NCBI GenBank assembly: GCA_003278705.1
Contig: QCDR01000004.1
Location: 1-64,000, forward strand
Source of the DNA: Prochlorococcus sp. AG-355-J23
GTDB lineage: Bacteria > Cyanobacteriota > Cyanobacteriia > PCC-6307 > Cyanobiaceae
DNA length: 64,000 nt
Direction: 5' to 3'
Part shown: positions 9,823 to 18,174 of the stretch, piece by piece
Numbering within the stretch: the stretch's first letter is position 1
How the letters are laid out: each line of letters opens with the position of its first letter
Translations under genes and position numbers: made by a program
The notes under the pieces: generated by a model
What the model was told of the DNA's origin: nothing
The model's database searches: none
The model's input: only the letters and a program-made list of their open reading frames with translations

Positions 9823-10896
9823 ATGGCCCTCGTTCCACTAAGACTACTTTTAGATCACGCTGCTGAGAATAATTACGGTATTCCAGCTTTCAATGTTAAT
9901 AACCTTGAGCAAGTTCAAGCAATTATGGAAGCAGCATATGAAACTGATAGTCCTGTAATCCTCCAAGCTTCAAGAGGGGCAAGAAATTATGCAGGAGAAA
10001 TTTTCCTACGTCATCTAATCCTTGCTGCGACAGAAACATATCCTAATATTCCAGTGGTAATGCACCAAGACCATGGTAATGAGCCATCAACATGTTATTC
10101 AGCAGCAATAAATGGTTTCACATCAGTAATGATGGATGGTTCTCTAGAGGCAGATGCAAAAACACCTGCTAGTTACGAATATAATGTTGCAGTTACTAAA
10201 AAAGTTGTAGATTTTGCTCATTCAGTTGGAGTTAGTGTTGAAGGAGAATTAGGTTGCTTAGGTTCATTAGAAACAGGGAAAGGTGAAGCAGAAGATGGTC
10301 ATGGATTTGAAGGTGAACTTTCTACTGACATGCTTTTGACTGATCCTGAAGAAGCTGCAGATTTTGTTGCTAAAACAAAAGTTGATGCATTAGCTATTGC
10401 TATAGGTACAAGTCATGGTGCTTATAAATTCACAAGGAAACCTACAGGAGAAGTTCTTGCAATAAGCAGAATTGCTGAAATTCATAAAGCACTTCCAAAC
10501 ACCCATCTTGTAATGCATGGATCAAGTTCAGTTCCTCAAGAATGGTTGGATATCATTAACAAATATGGTGGTGAAATTCCTCAAACATATGGTGTTCCTG
10601 TTGAAGAGATTCAAGAGGGAATAAGAAATGGAGTTAGGAAAGTCAACATCGATACCGATAACAGACTTGCTTTCACTGCCGCGGTAAGAGAGGCAGCATT
10701 TGCTGATAAAGCAAACTTTGACCCAAGACATTTCAACAAGCCTGCTAGAAAATATATGAAGCAAGTTTGTCTTGATAGATACAAGCAGTTCTGGTGCGAA
10801 GGTCAAGCAAGTAAGATCAAGCAAAACAGCACCAATTACTTTGCTGATCTTTACGCTAAAGGTGAATTAGATCCCAAAGTAAAAGCTACTGTTTAA
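9823..10896 (+). CDS. fbaA: Fructose-bisphosphate aldolase class II (Calvin-cycle subtype)
   Basis: This zinc-dependent aldolase forms fructose- or sedoheptulose-1,7-bisphosphate in the Calvin cycle and glycolysis. The 357 residues show MHQDHGNE with zinc/catalytic residues H81 and D83 region, [38 protein letters not shown] and [12 protein letters not shown]. The length and the long C-terminal extension match the Calvin-cycle subtype. Transcription very likely ends at the hairpin 20 nt after the stop. A small inverted repeat (ATGCT/AGCAT at 9791-9806) lies just ahead of the start. Confidence 0.97.
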   Translation: MALVPLRLLLDHAAENNYGIPAFNVNNLEQVQAIMEAAYETDSPVILQASRGARNYAGEIFLRHLILAATETYPNIPVVMHQDHGNEPSTCYSAAINGFTSVMMDGSLEADAKTPASYEYNVAVTKKVVDFAHSVGVSVEGELGCLGSLETGKGEAEDGHGFEGELSTDMLLTDPEEAADFVAKTKVDALAIAIGTSHGAYKFTRKPTGEVLAISRIAEIHKALPNTHLVMHGSSSVPQEWLDIINKYGGEIPQTYGVPVEEIQEGIRNGVRKVNIDTDNRLAFTAAVREAAFADKANFDPRHFNKPARKYMKQVCLDRYKQFWCEGQASKIKQNSTNYFADLYAKGELDPKVKATV

Positions 10897-10913
10897 TTTC
10901 TTCCCAAATAAGT

Positions 10914-10950
10914 AAAAAGACCTCCAAATTTGGGGGTCTTTTTTTTATTT
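10914..10950 (+). terminator. Intrinsic terminator after fbaA
   Basis: A near-perfect hairpin has arms AAGACCTCC and GGGGGTCTT around an AAATTT centre (10917-10940), with one T-G wobble. Eight or more T residues follow directly. It is the clearest rho-independent terminator in the window. It overlaps the end of purQ on the other strand and has a run of A's on its left, so it may work in both directions. Confidence 0.93.
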
Positions 10951-11610
10951 TAATATTAATGATTTTAATGTAAAGAGACCATCAGTCCCACCAATTGTCT
11001 TGTCACATGCTCGCTCTGGATGAGGCATCAAACCTAGAACATTACCCTTTTCATTAGTTATGCCTGCGATATCGAATGAGGATCCATTAGGATTATTTTT
11101 ATATCTCAAAGATATCAATTCATTATCTACAAGTTTTTTTAAAGTATCAGAATCACAATGATATCTTCCTTCCCCATGCGCTATGGGTAACTTAATAGTT
11201 TGTTTTTCAACTCCATCATTAAACCAACCTCCCTTTGAAGAAACAATAACAAGTTCAACATCATCACAGATGAAATTAAGATTTTTATTTGTAGTAAGGG
11301 CACCAGGCAAAAATCCTGATTCTGTCAAAATTTGGAACCCATTACAAATTCCTAAAACTCTTCTTCCACTTTTCACAAAGTCATCCAAAGCATTTATTAA
11401 TGGAGAGAATCTCGCTATTGCTCCGCATCTTAAATAATCACCATAGCTAAATCCACCGGGTAAAACTATTGCATCTACATCGCTTAAATCTGAAGACTCA
11501 TGCCACAAGTATTTTGTTCTTATGTCTAAACAACCTTCCAATGCCCATGAAACATCACGATCACAATTAGAACCAGGGAAGACAACAACTCCTACAGTAA
11601 AATTATCCAT
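10945..11610 (-). CDS. purQ: Phosphoribosylformylglycinamidine synthase, glutaminase subunit
   Basis: PurQ supplies ammonia from glutamine to PurL in step four of purine synthesis. The 221-residue class I glutaminase shows [28 protein letters not shown], the nucleophile Cys in [13 protein letters not shown], and the His/Glu pair in PIAHGEGRY and GLMPHPERA. It lies 1 nt downstream of purS, so the two subunits are co-translated. PurL itself is not in the window. The gene converges on fbaA with a shared terminator between. Confidence 0.97.
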   Translation of the reverse strand: MDNFTVGVVVFPGSNCDRDVSWALEGCLDIRTKYLWHESSDLSDVDAIVLPGGFSYGDYLRCGAIARFSPLINALDDFVKSGRRVLGICNGFQILTESGFLPGALTTNKNLNFICDDVELVIVSSKGGWFNDGVEKQTIKLPIAHGEGRYHCDSDTLKKLVDNELISLRYKNNPNGSSFDIAGITNEKGNVLGLMPHPERACDKTIGGTDGLFTLKSLILK

Positions 11611-11611
11611 C

Positions 11612-11866
11612 TTATAATTTTTCTAGTGAATACTCATAATCTTCAATAACAGTATTTGCGAATAACCTATCACACAATAAATCAATTTTTTCTCTTACTT
11701 CGTTTTCACCATTACCTTCTATTTTCACCTCAATTATTTTTCCTATACGTAGTGATTTTATTCCTTCAGCTCCAAGTTTTATAGAAGCAGATTTAGTAGC
11801 TTCCCCTGCTGGATCTAAAACTGAGGGTCTTAGTCTTACAAAAACTTTTACAGCAAATTGGTCCAA
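11612..11866 (-). CDS. purS: Phosphoribosylformylglycinamidine synthase subunit PurS
   Basis: PurS is the small scaffold subunit that joins PurQ and small-type PurL. The 84-residue protein has the typical beginning [20 protein letters not shown] and middle [16 protein letters not shown]. It reads directly into purQ. An inverted repeat lies 17-42 nt upstream of the start, in the likely promoter. Confidence 0.95.
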   Translation of the reverse strand: MDQFAVKVFVRLRPSVLDPAGEATKSASIKLGAEGIKSLRIGKIIEVKIEGNGENEVREKIDLLCDRLFANTVIEDYEYSLEKL

Positions 11867-11882
11867 TTAAAAATTAATTTCT

Positions 11883-11908
11883 ATTAGAAGATTAGTTTAA
11901 ATTCTAAT
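11883..11908. repeat. Inverted repeat upstream of purS
   Basis: Arms ATTAGAA and TTCTAAT are separated by 12 bases, 17 nt upstream of the purS start. The following A-run is on the wrong side to make a terminator for purS-direction transcription. It could be an operator or chance in AT-rich DNA. Confidence 0.3.
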
Positions 11909-11963
11909 AAAAAAAACTATAGATTAATAAACAAATATTTTTACCTTAAGGTTTTCTGAGTTA

Positions 11964-12128
11964 TTAAATATTTATGTAGCCTCTACCAAAACAAACTAAA
12001 CAAGTTCTTCTTGAATTTTCATGTGTTTTAAAATTTCCAGCCCCTCCACATTTTGAACATTTTATTTTATCAATTGATGTAACGTCGTCAGAGATTATTT
12101 GTTTTAAAGTAATTTTTAAATTTTCCAT
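11964..12128 (-). CDS. 54-residue DnaJ-type zinc-finger protein
   Basis: An ATG at 12128 opens a 54-codon frame. The protein has a basic-acidic N-terminus (MENLKITLKQIISDDV) and then two cysteine pairs, CSKCGGAG and CLVCFGRG, spaced by 15 residues. CxxCxGxG repeats are the hallmark of the DnaJ zinc-finger and of the plastid Rubisco factor BSD2. There is no J domain. The likely role is a protein- or metal-binding mini-chaperone (inference). It stands between purS and the COG0523 GTPase, with 46 nt before the latter's stop. Confidence 0.82.
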   Translation of the reverse strand: MENLKITLKQIISDDVTSIDKIKCSKCGGAGNFKTHENSRRTCLVCFGRGYINI

Positions 12129-12174
12129 CTTGGGCTGTTTACTGTAGTTAGTATCCCGACAGCTAACTATAAAG

Positions 12175-13257
12175 TCAAATTGCTATTTTTGGGTCACTTA
12201 AAATCTTAAATTTCTCTTTAATTTTTTTATTGAAATTTTTTATAGATTTTTCATCAAAGGAAATTATTACTAATTCAAGCCCAGCATTATCATTTGGTCT
12301 CCAACAATTGTCTGGAGCTTCTTCAAACCAAGTATTAATTTTCTTTCCAACAATTTGAATTTGTAAAGGCAATGATTTATTCGGTATCCAAATACGTCCT
12401 TTTATTCGAAGAATGTTTAATTTATCCAATATTTTTGACATCTCCTTTTCAAAGTCATTTTTTTCAAGGAAATAATTTGATTTAATTGAATCTGATACAA
12501 GCTCAACATGATTATGGTCATGTTCTTCAGTTAAATATTTTTTATAAGTCTCTTTTTTAAAATTAAAATCAAATAGATAATTCAAATCAATTTTGCCATT
12601 CTTGGATTTAAGGACAGGTGTAGATGAGTTTAGACTTCCTTGAATTTTATTTTTTACAACGTCAAACTGATCATCATTTAAGATATCTGATCTAGAGACT
12701 AAAACGATATCAGAGACTTCTAATTGCTCCTCAAATAGTTCATCTATAGTGGCGTTGTGATCAATTTTATCTGTTTCATTATATTGTTTTGTTATTTTAT
12801 TTAAATCATTAATTGGTGAACCATTAAGCATTGATTCTCCATTAACGATACCAACAACAACATCAAGGTAGATGGAAGACCTTATCTCAGGCCAATTAAG
12901 TGCTTGAATTAAGGGAATTGGTAGTGCTAAGCCACTTGTTTCGATAATTATTGATTCGATAGGATGATTAAATTCTAGGAGAGCTTTTATTGATGGAACA
13001 AAATCATCTTGAACAGTACAACATAAACATCCATTATTTAATTCAATTACGCAGTCGTCTTCAGATTCATCACATTTTTCACAACTTTTAATCAAATCAC
13101 CGTCAATTCCAACATCACCAAATTCATTAATTATTAAACCAAATTTTTTATTACTCTCTTTTAATAGATATCTTAGAAAAGTTGTTTTACCTGAACCAAG
13201 AAATCCCGAAACAACAATAACTGGAATTTTTTTTTTTTCATTTTTGATGTTTAACAA
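12175..13257 (-). CDS. CobW/COG0523 family GTPase (metal chaperone)
   Basis: The 360-residue protein shows Walker A GFLGSGKTT (residues 18-26), the family's CxCC metal motif in NGCLCCTVQ (Cys 77-80), an ETSGL switch region, SRSD for the base-binding motif and a C-terminal CobW_C domain with CWRPNDNAGLELV. A His-rich HDHNH patch lies at residues 246-250, typical of zinc-handling members. COG0523 proteins deliver or insert metals using GTP. The metal here is inferred only. Its start overlaps the end of the pentapeptide gene by 7 nt. Confidence 0.93.
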   Translation of the reverse strand: MLNIKNEKKKIPVIVVSGFLGSGKTTFLRYLLKESNKKFGLIINEFGDVGIDGDLIKSCEKCDESEDDCVIELNNGCLCCTVQDDFVPSIKALLEFNHPIESIIIETSGLALPIPLIQALNWPEIRSSIYLDVVVGIVNGESMLNGSPINDLNKITKQYNETDKIDHNATIDELFEEQLEVSDIVLVSRSDILNDDQFDVVKNKIQGSLNSSTPVLKSKNGKIDLNYLFDFNFKKETYKKYLTEEHDHNHVELVSDSIKSNYFLEKNDFEKEMSKILDKLNILRIKGRIWIPNKSLPLQIQIVGKKINTWFEEAPDNCWRPNDNAGLELVIISFDEKSIKNFNKKIKEKFKILSDPKIAI

Positions 13258-13763
13258 CCTAAGCTATATTCTGTACTCTCTCCTGTAGAACTATTTGTGC
13301 CATTAGCAATCGCACATAATTGTTTTTGTTGTGTACGACTAAGAACAGCATCAGTAAAATCTGCACCATCTATTTTTGCACCTTCAAAATTACTCTCCAT
13401 TAATAAGGCATTAGTAAAATTAACATCCGAAAGATCAGCATCTGTAAAGTCTGTTGCATAAGCTAGTGCATCTCTTAAATTTGCTCCAGTAAACTTTGAG
13501 TTTTGCAATTTACTATTATTGAACACCGCACCTTCTAAATTACTTTCACTGAAATTAAACCCATTCAAATCAAACTTAACGTATTCGTTACCGCTTAAGT
13601 CTTGACCATGCATATCTGGCTCTAAATTAAGATCTTGCTGGTTTCTAATCTCAGGAGGTCTTTTAGCCCATGCAGAATTTACAGAATTAAAAAATAAAAT
13701 CCCAACGAATAACAAAGTAATTAATGCATTCTTTAGTGAGGGGAAAACAATTGATTTAATCAT
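13251..13763 (-). CDS. Exported pentapeptide-repeat protein
   Basis: This 170-residue protein has an N-terminal hydrophobic segment (about residues 12-32) ending SAWA, a good signal peptidase I site. A run of A(D/N)LXX repeats follows (for example FSESNLEGAVFNNSKLQNSKFTG, given here only as pattern). It closes with two cysteines (KQLCAIAN, YSLGC). The right-handed quadrilateral beta-helix is probably lumenal or periplasmic. It is overlapped by the metal GTPase downstream, which suggests co-expression. Molecular role is unknown. Confidence 0.9.
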   Translation of the reverse strand: MIKSIVFPSLKNALITLLFVGILFFNSVNSAWAKRPPEIRNQQDLNLEPDMHGQDLSGNEYVKFDLNGFNFSESNLEGAVFNNSKLQNSKFTGANLRDALAYATDFTDADLSDVNFTNALLMESNFEGAKIDGADFTDAVLSRTQQKQLCAIANGTNSSTGESTEYSLGC

Positions 13764-13825
13764 AATAAGACTGTATTTTAGAACTTAAGTATTTAAAGTT
13801 GTAAGAGTATCTTAAAGGAAAATAT

Positions 13826-14443
13826 ATGGCAATGTCACTAAAGGTTATTGTTCCTCCTCATCCATTAATAAAACATTGGCTTTCAATATTGCGAGAAAAA
13901 AATACTCCAAATATTTTGTACTCAACAGGATATGAGCAATTAGGGAAATGGCTTACATATGAAGCATTGCGTAATTGGCTGCCATATAAAAAAGAGATAG
14001 TAAATACTTATAATGGAAACGCAGATGGATTCTTTATTAATAACGATTATCCAATAAAAGTGCTCGCAATGTTGCCCGAAGGGTTATCTCTTTGGTTTGG
14101 ATCTAAAGAAGTAATTCCTAATTCAACCCTCTTATTAGGAGAACTTCCAAAAACTATTGAATCAAATGAAGGAGTTATATTTTATTCAGAACAAATAACA
14201 ACAAAATCACCAACATTAGAAACTTTAATTAAATTAAAGGATTTAGGTGTTGATTCAAATAGGATTCTCTTAATAACTGCTATTTGCTCAAATAAAGGGT
14301 TAAATGAAATTGCGAAATTACTCCCTAATCAGGTAATTTACACTTCTTGCATAGATGAGGAAGACGAAAAAACACAATTATTAGTACCGGGTATTGGGAA
14401 TCCTCTATCGCGTTTAAGTACTATATTTCAAGATAAGAACTAA
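13826..14443 (+). CDS. UPRTase-like protein without PRPP-binding loop
   Basis: The 205 residues align by eye along the whole uracil phosphoribosyltransferase fold. The N-terminus VIVPPHPLIKHWLSILRE and TGYEQLGKWLTYEALR match, as does the C-terminal IYTSCIDEEDE...PGIG. However, the PRPP loop, normally DPMLATGGS, is replaced at residues 121-129 by SEQITTKSP, and the final uracil motif GDAGDR is PLSR-like here. It is often labelled upp by similarity, but the visible residues argue against catalysis. It may be a regulatory or structural descendant conserved in cyanobacteria. Confidence 0.82.
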   Translation: MAMSLKVIVPPHPLIKHWLSILREKNTPNILYSTGYEQLGKWLTYEALRNWLPYKKEIVNTYNGNADGFFINNDYPIKVLAMLPEGLSLWFGSKEVIPNSTLLLGELPKTIESNEGVIFYSEQITTKSPTLETLIKLKDLGVDSNRILLITAICSNKGLNEIAKLLPNQVIYTSCIDEEDEKTQLLVPGIGNPLSRLSTIFQDKN

Positions 14444-14472
14444 TATAGAATATAGGAGTAAATATTTTACCA

Positions 14473-14763
14473 ATGTCTGAATACAGAGATTCGTCTTCAA
14501 ATAATCTTTTATCATTAATAAGCGGTGCTTTTATTGGAGCAGCAGGTCTAGCTTGGTGGTTAATATCCGAAGCAGACAAACGAAAGGAGGAAAAAAAACA
14601 AAAAGCAATGATGTATTCCTCCAGAATTCAAGACGGCTCAGAAGCGATTGATTCAAATGAAAATATAAATGAAGTTGAAGGAGAGAATCTGGAGAAGAAA
14701 GTTGAGCAACTTAATTCTGCAATTGCTGATGTGAGGAAGCAACTTGAAGAGTTGGGGCAATAG
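14473..14763 (+). CDS. Small one-TM coiled-coil protein, unknown
   Basis: This 96-residue protein has a single hydrophobic segment at about residues 13-31 (LLSLISGAFIGAAGLAWWL), then a charged stretch and a heptad-like C-terminal coiled coil (LEKKVEQLNSAIADVRKQLEEL). I do not recognise a named family. It is likely anchored in a membrane with a cytoplasmic coil. It sits 29 nt after the UPRTase-like gene and 23 nt before ilvD, all plus strand. Confidence 0.8.
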   Translation: MSEYRDSSSNNLLSLISGAFIGAAGLAWWLISEADKRKEEKKQKAMMYSSRIQDGSEAIDSNENINEVEGENLEKKVEQLNSAIADVRKQLEELGQ

Positions 14764-14786
14764 AATAAGAAAGGTTCTCAAATCAT

Positions 14787-16460
14787 ATGAATAAACTCAG
14801 GTCATCTGCAATAACCCAAGGTGTGCAAAGATCCCCTAACAGATCGATGTTAAGAGCTGTTGGATTTAATGATGAAGATTTTAATAAACCTATTATTGGA
14901 GTTGCAAATGGATACAGCACCATAACACCATGCAATATGGGTTTAAATAAGTTAGCTTTAAAAGCTGAAGAGTCAATAAAAAGATCAGGTGGGATGCCTC
15001 AGATGTTTGGGACTATAACAGTAAGTGATGGCATTTCTATGGGGACAGAGGGCATGAAATATTCCCTAGTTTCAAGAGAAGTTATTGCTGATTCAATTGA
15101 AACAGCATGCAATGCTCAGAGTATGGATGGAGTACTTGCTATAGGTGGATGTGATAAAAATATGCCGGGTGCCATGATTGCGATTGCAAGAATGAATATT
15201 CCCTCAATTTTCATTTATGGAGGGACAATAAAGCCTGGGAAATTGCATGGAGAAGATCTTACTGTTGTTAGTGCATTTGAAGCTGTTGGGCAATTAACAT
15301 CAGGCAAAATTAATGAAGAAAGGCTAATCCAAGTTGAGAAAAATTGTATTCCTGGTGCTGGTAGCTGTGGAGGAATGTTTACAGCTAATACAATGTCTGC
15401 GGTTATTGAAGTATTAGGGTTAAGTCTTCCTCACAGTTCCACTATGGCTGCTGAAGATCTTGAAAAAGAACTAAGTGCAGATAAAAGTGCTGAGATATTA
15501 GTCTCTGCAATAGAAAAAGATATAAGACCTCTAGACCTAATGACAAAGAAAGCATTTGAAAATGCAATATCAGTAATTATGGCAATTGGCGGATCAACAA
15601 ATGCAGTATTGCACATCTTAGCTATTGCGAATACTGCAGGAATAGATATCAACATTAATGATTTTGAGAGAATCAGACAAAAAGTACCAGTTATTTGTGA
15701 CCTTAAACCGAGTGGTAAATATGTGACGGTGGATCTTCATAAGGCAGGTGGGATTCCACAAGTAATGAAAATACTTTTGAATGCAGGATTAATTCATGGC
15801 GATTGCAAAAACATTGAAGGGAAAACCATCTCAGAGTACTTACAGAATATTCCAGATAAGCCTCCAACAAATCAAAATGTCATAAGAGACATAGATGACC
15901 CTCTTTATAAAAAAGGACATCTAGCGATATTAAAAGGTAACTTAGCGATCGAAGGTTCTGTAGCCAAAATTAGCGGAGTAAAAAACCCTGTATTAACAGG
16001 TCCTGCAAAGATTTTTGAAAGTGAAGAAGATTGTTTAAAATCGATATTAAATAACGATATCAAAGCTGGTGATGTTGTTGTTATTAGAAACGAAGGTCCT
16101 GTAGGAGGTCCAGGCATGAGAGAAATGTTAGCTCCAACATCTGCGATTGTTGGTCAAGGGCTAGGAGAGAAGGTGGCTTTAATTACCGATGGAAGATTTA
16201 GCGGAGGTACCTATGGTCTTGTTGTGGGTCACATAGCTCCAGAGGCTGCTGTAGGAGGAAATATTGCTCTAATAAAACAAGGTGATTTAATTACAGTAGA
16301 TGCTGTAAAACAACTAATTGAAGTTGATTTATCTGACGAAGAATTAGAAAAAAGAAAAAAAGATTGGGTAAAACCTATTCAAAAATACAAAAGGGGAATT
16401 CTTTCAAAATATTCGAGAATCGTAAGCTCATCAAGTTTAGGGGCTGTTACTGATTTATAA
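14787..16460 (+). CDS. ilvD: Dihydroxy-acid dehydratase
   Basis: IlvD dehydrates dihydroxy acids in valine, leucine and isoleucine synthesis using an Fe-S cluster. The 557 residues contain the cluster cysteines in [20 protein letters not shown] and [16 protein letters not shown]-terminal motifs are [37 protein letters not shown] and PLKP-like endings typical of the short form. Length and ends are normal. It converges on the hypothetical gene at 16482-16868 with only 21 nt between stops and no obvious hairpin. Confidence 0.98.
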   Translation: MNKLRSSAITQGVQRSPNRSMLRAVGFNDEDFNKPIIGVANGYSTITPCNMGLNKLALKAEESIKRSGGMPQMFGTITVSDGISMGTEGMKYSLVSREVIADSIETACNAQSMDGVLAIGGCDKNMPGAMIAIARMNIPSIFIYGGTIKPGKLHGEDLTVVSAFEAVGQLTSGKINEERLIQVEKNCIPGAGSCGGMFTANTMSAVIEVLGLSLPHSSTMAAEDLEKELSADKSAEILVSAIEKDIRPLDLMTKKAFENAISVIMAIGGSTNAVLHILAIANTAGIDININDFERIRQKVPVICDLKPSGKYVTVDLHKAGGIPQVMKILLNAGLIHGDCKNIEGKTISEYLQNIPDKPPTNQNVIRDIDDPLYKKGHLAILKGNLAIEGSVAKISGVKNPVLTGPAKIFESEEDCLKSILNNDIKAGDVVVIRNEGPVGGPGMREMLAPTSAIVGQGLGEKVALITDGRFSGGTYGLVVGHIAPEAAVGGNIALIKQGDLITVDAVKQLIEVDLSDEELEKRKKDWVKPIQKYKRGILSKYSRIVSSSSLGAVTDL

Positions 16461-16481
16461 ATCAGCTCAAATTTTAGTTTC

Positions 16482-16868
16482 TTAATCAATAAAACTTTTT
16501 ATCCTATTTGCTAAATTTTCCAATCTAGCGCTGTATTTTGGTGAGTTGCATTTTTTCCCATTATTGCTATCCATCCATAATGTTTTAACTCCACACCATA
16601 ATATTGGTTCATCAGGGAAGTTAAGCTTAGAGATTACTAAAACCAATTCTTTATTTGATTTAAAAAGTTCTAATTCAAGATCATAAATTTCTAATCTTTT
16701 ACCTTCTTTATCTCGACATAAGATATTAACTGTTAAATCAATATCTTCATCTTCGAATTCGTATTCACCATTTATTTTTACTACAGAATGAACAAAAGGT
16801 TTATTTGTTAAATCTGCTGACTTAGCGATTAAGCTCTCTATATTTTTAGGTGGATTTTCAAATAACAC
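16482..16868 (-). CDS. Hypothetical cyanobacterial protein (128 aa)
   Basis: I do not recognise this family. The protein is soluble and acidic, with alternating strand-like stretches (FVHSVVKINGEYEFEDEDID, YDLELELFKSNKELVLVISK) and a conserved-looking ILWCGVKTLWMDSN. It has no signal peptide. Its start overlaps the 3' end of the CIA30 gene by 11 nt, which supports it being real and coupled to that gene. The function is unknown. Confidence 0.78.
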   Translation of the reverse strand: MLFENPPKNIESLIAKSADLTNKPFVHSVVKINGEYEFEDEDIDLTVNILCRDKEGKRLEIYDLELELFKSNKELVLVISKLNFPDEPILWCGVKTLWMDSNNGKKCNSPKYSARLENLANRIKSFID

Positions 16869-17406
16869 TTATTGATTTAATTAAAACTTTTATTGAACCC
16901 TGTTTAAACTCATTATTAAGTAATCCATCATCACCGAACTTAGAGTGTAGTAATTGCAATCTTTTAATTTTAGATGGCTTGAATTTAAATGGAAAACGTA
17001 CTTTATTAGCTCTTACTGAAGGTTTTAAATCACTAAAAGGAATTTGAACATTTGTTGTCCCGAATTTTCTTGTTGGGAATGATTTAATCCATCTAAGTCC
17101 ACCCGGAATAAATTCGGTTAGTCCTAGTAGATCATCTTCACAAGCGACAGCAAATTTTAAAGTTCTTCCTTGTCCATCAATATTTAATTCAAAGGATGAA
17201 TACTCAGATACATTTAAAGAAGGTTTATATATAGACGATCTACAACTAACAAATCCTCCTGCTTTCTCAACAATATCACCCTTTAATATTAAACCCGAAT
17301 TTGAAATTTCACAAAAAGCTGAACTTGATCCGCCCATAACAGTATCATTTAATGTTTTCCAACCATCGAACTCCTTTCTCTGGAATAAAAATTTTTTCTT
17401 ACTCAT
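16858..17406 (-). CDS. CIA30 family protein
   Basis: The 182-residue protein shows the CIA30 (complex I intermediate-associated protein 30) pattern. WKTLNDTVMGGSSSAF near the start is the family hallmark, followed by GGFVSCRSSIY, the strand set FELNIDGQGRTLKFAV and VQIPFSDLKPSVRANKVRF. The domain is a galactose-binding-like beta-sandwich. Mitochondrial members help assemble complex I, and a role with the cyanobacterial NDH-1 is possible but only inferred. It lies 30 nt after pgl. Confidence 0.9.
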   Translation of the reverse strand: MSKKKFLFQRKEFDGWKTLNDTVMGGSSSAFCEISNSGLILKGDIVEKAGGFVSCRSSIYKPSLNVSEYSSFELNIDGQGRTLKFAVACEDDLLGLTEFIPGGLRWIKSFPTRKFGTTNVQIPFSDLKPSVRANKVRFPFKFKPSKIKRLQLLHSKFGDDGLLNNEFKQGSIKVLIKSISVI

Positions 17407-17436
17407 TAAATAATTTAAATTATTAATAGACTTTAA

Positions 17437-18174
17437 CTAAATTTCTAATTCTTTTGCTGATTCCTGATCACAAAATATTGAAATTTGATTAATAGATTTT
17501 ATTAATTTTGATGGTGTTCTATCTGGTTGCTCTTTTTCATCTAATAACCTCTCAAGCGCAATTCTTTTAGAAGCTCCACTAACTAAAAATACTATCTTTG
17601 AAGAAGCTGAAAGAACCTTTGGAGTTAATGAAATTCTTTTTAAACCTTTACCTTCATTAAAAATAACAAAATCATCTACATTATTATTTTTTTGATAAGG
17701 GAATAGTGAGGCTGTATGACCATCGTCTCCAAGACCTAATAATGTTAAATCAAAAGTTGGAGATTTTGATCCGCATTTTTCAAATAATTTAGAAATAAAT
17801 TGATTTTTTATAGCTTCATCATCAGCATTTAAATCATTGAAAATTTCATAAAAAAAAGCTTTAGATCCAAAATTAGTTAACAATGAATTCTTCAACATTA
17901 ACGAGTTACTCAATTCTGAATTTGGATCAACACATCTTTCATCCCCTAAAAAGACATCAACCATATCCCATCTAAGATCACTTTTTGATAAAAGCTTATA
18001 GACAGATTTAGGAGTTGAACCTCCACTTACACAAAATTTGAACCTGTCTATCTTTTTTAAAGTATGAATAATGTAACTTTCAATAAACTTAAAAACCGCT
18101 GTAGATAGCTCTAACTTGTCTTTGTAAATGTTAAGTGTATAACCATTTTTAACCTTTTCAATCATTTCATCCAT
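17437..18174 (-). CDS. pgl: 6-phosphogluconolactonase
   Basis: This enzyme hydrolyses 6-phosphogluconolactone in the oxidative pentose phosphate pathway. The 245 residues show FCVSGGSTPKSVYKLL, VFLGDERCVDPNSELSNS, LLGLGDDGHTASLFP and a C-terminal VSGASKRIALERLL. All match the SOL/DevB-type lactonase. It starts 13 nt inside the end of gnd, so the two pathway enzymes are coupled. The next reaction is catalysed by the product of gnd. Confidence 0.96.
   Translation of the reverse strand: MDEMIEKVKNGYTLNIYKDKLELSTAVFKFIESYIIHTLKKIDRFKFCVSGGSTPKSVYKLLSKSDLRWDMVDVFLGDERCVDPNSELSNSLMLKNSLLTNFGSKAFFYEIFNDLNADDEAIKNQFISKLFEKCGSKSPTFDLTLLGLGDDGHTASLFPYQKNNNVDDFVIFNEGKGLKRISLTPKVLSASSKIVFLVSGASKRIALERLLDEKEQPDRTPSKLIKSINQISIFCDQESAKELEI

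Noticed and set aside
11883..11908. The inverted repeat upstream of purS as an intrinsic terminator
   Set aside because: For transcription in either direction it lacks a T run on the correct side.
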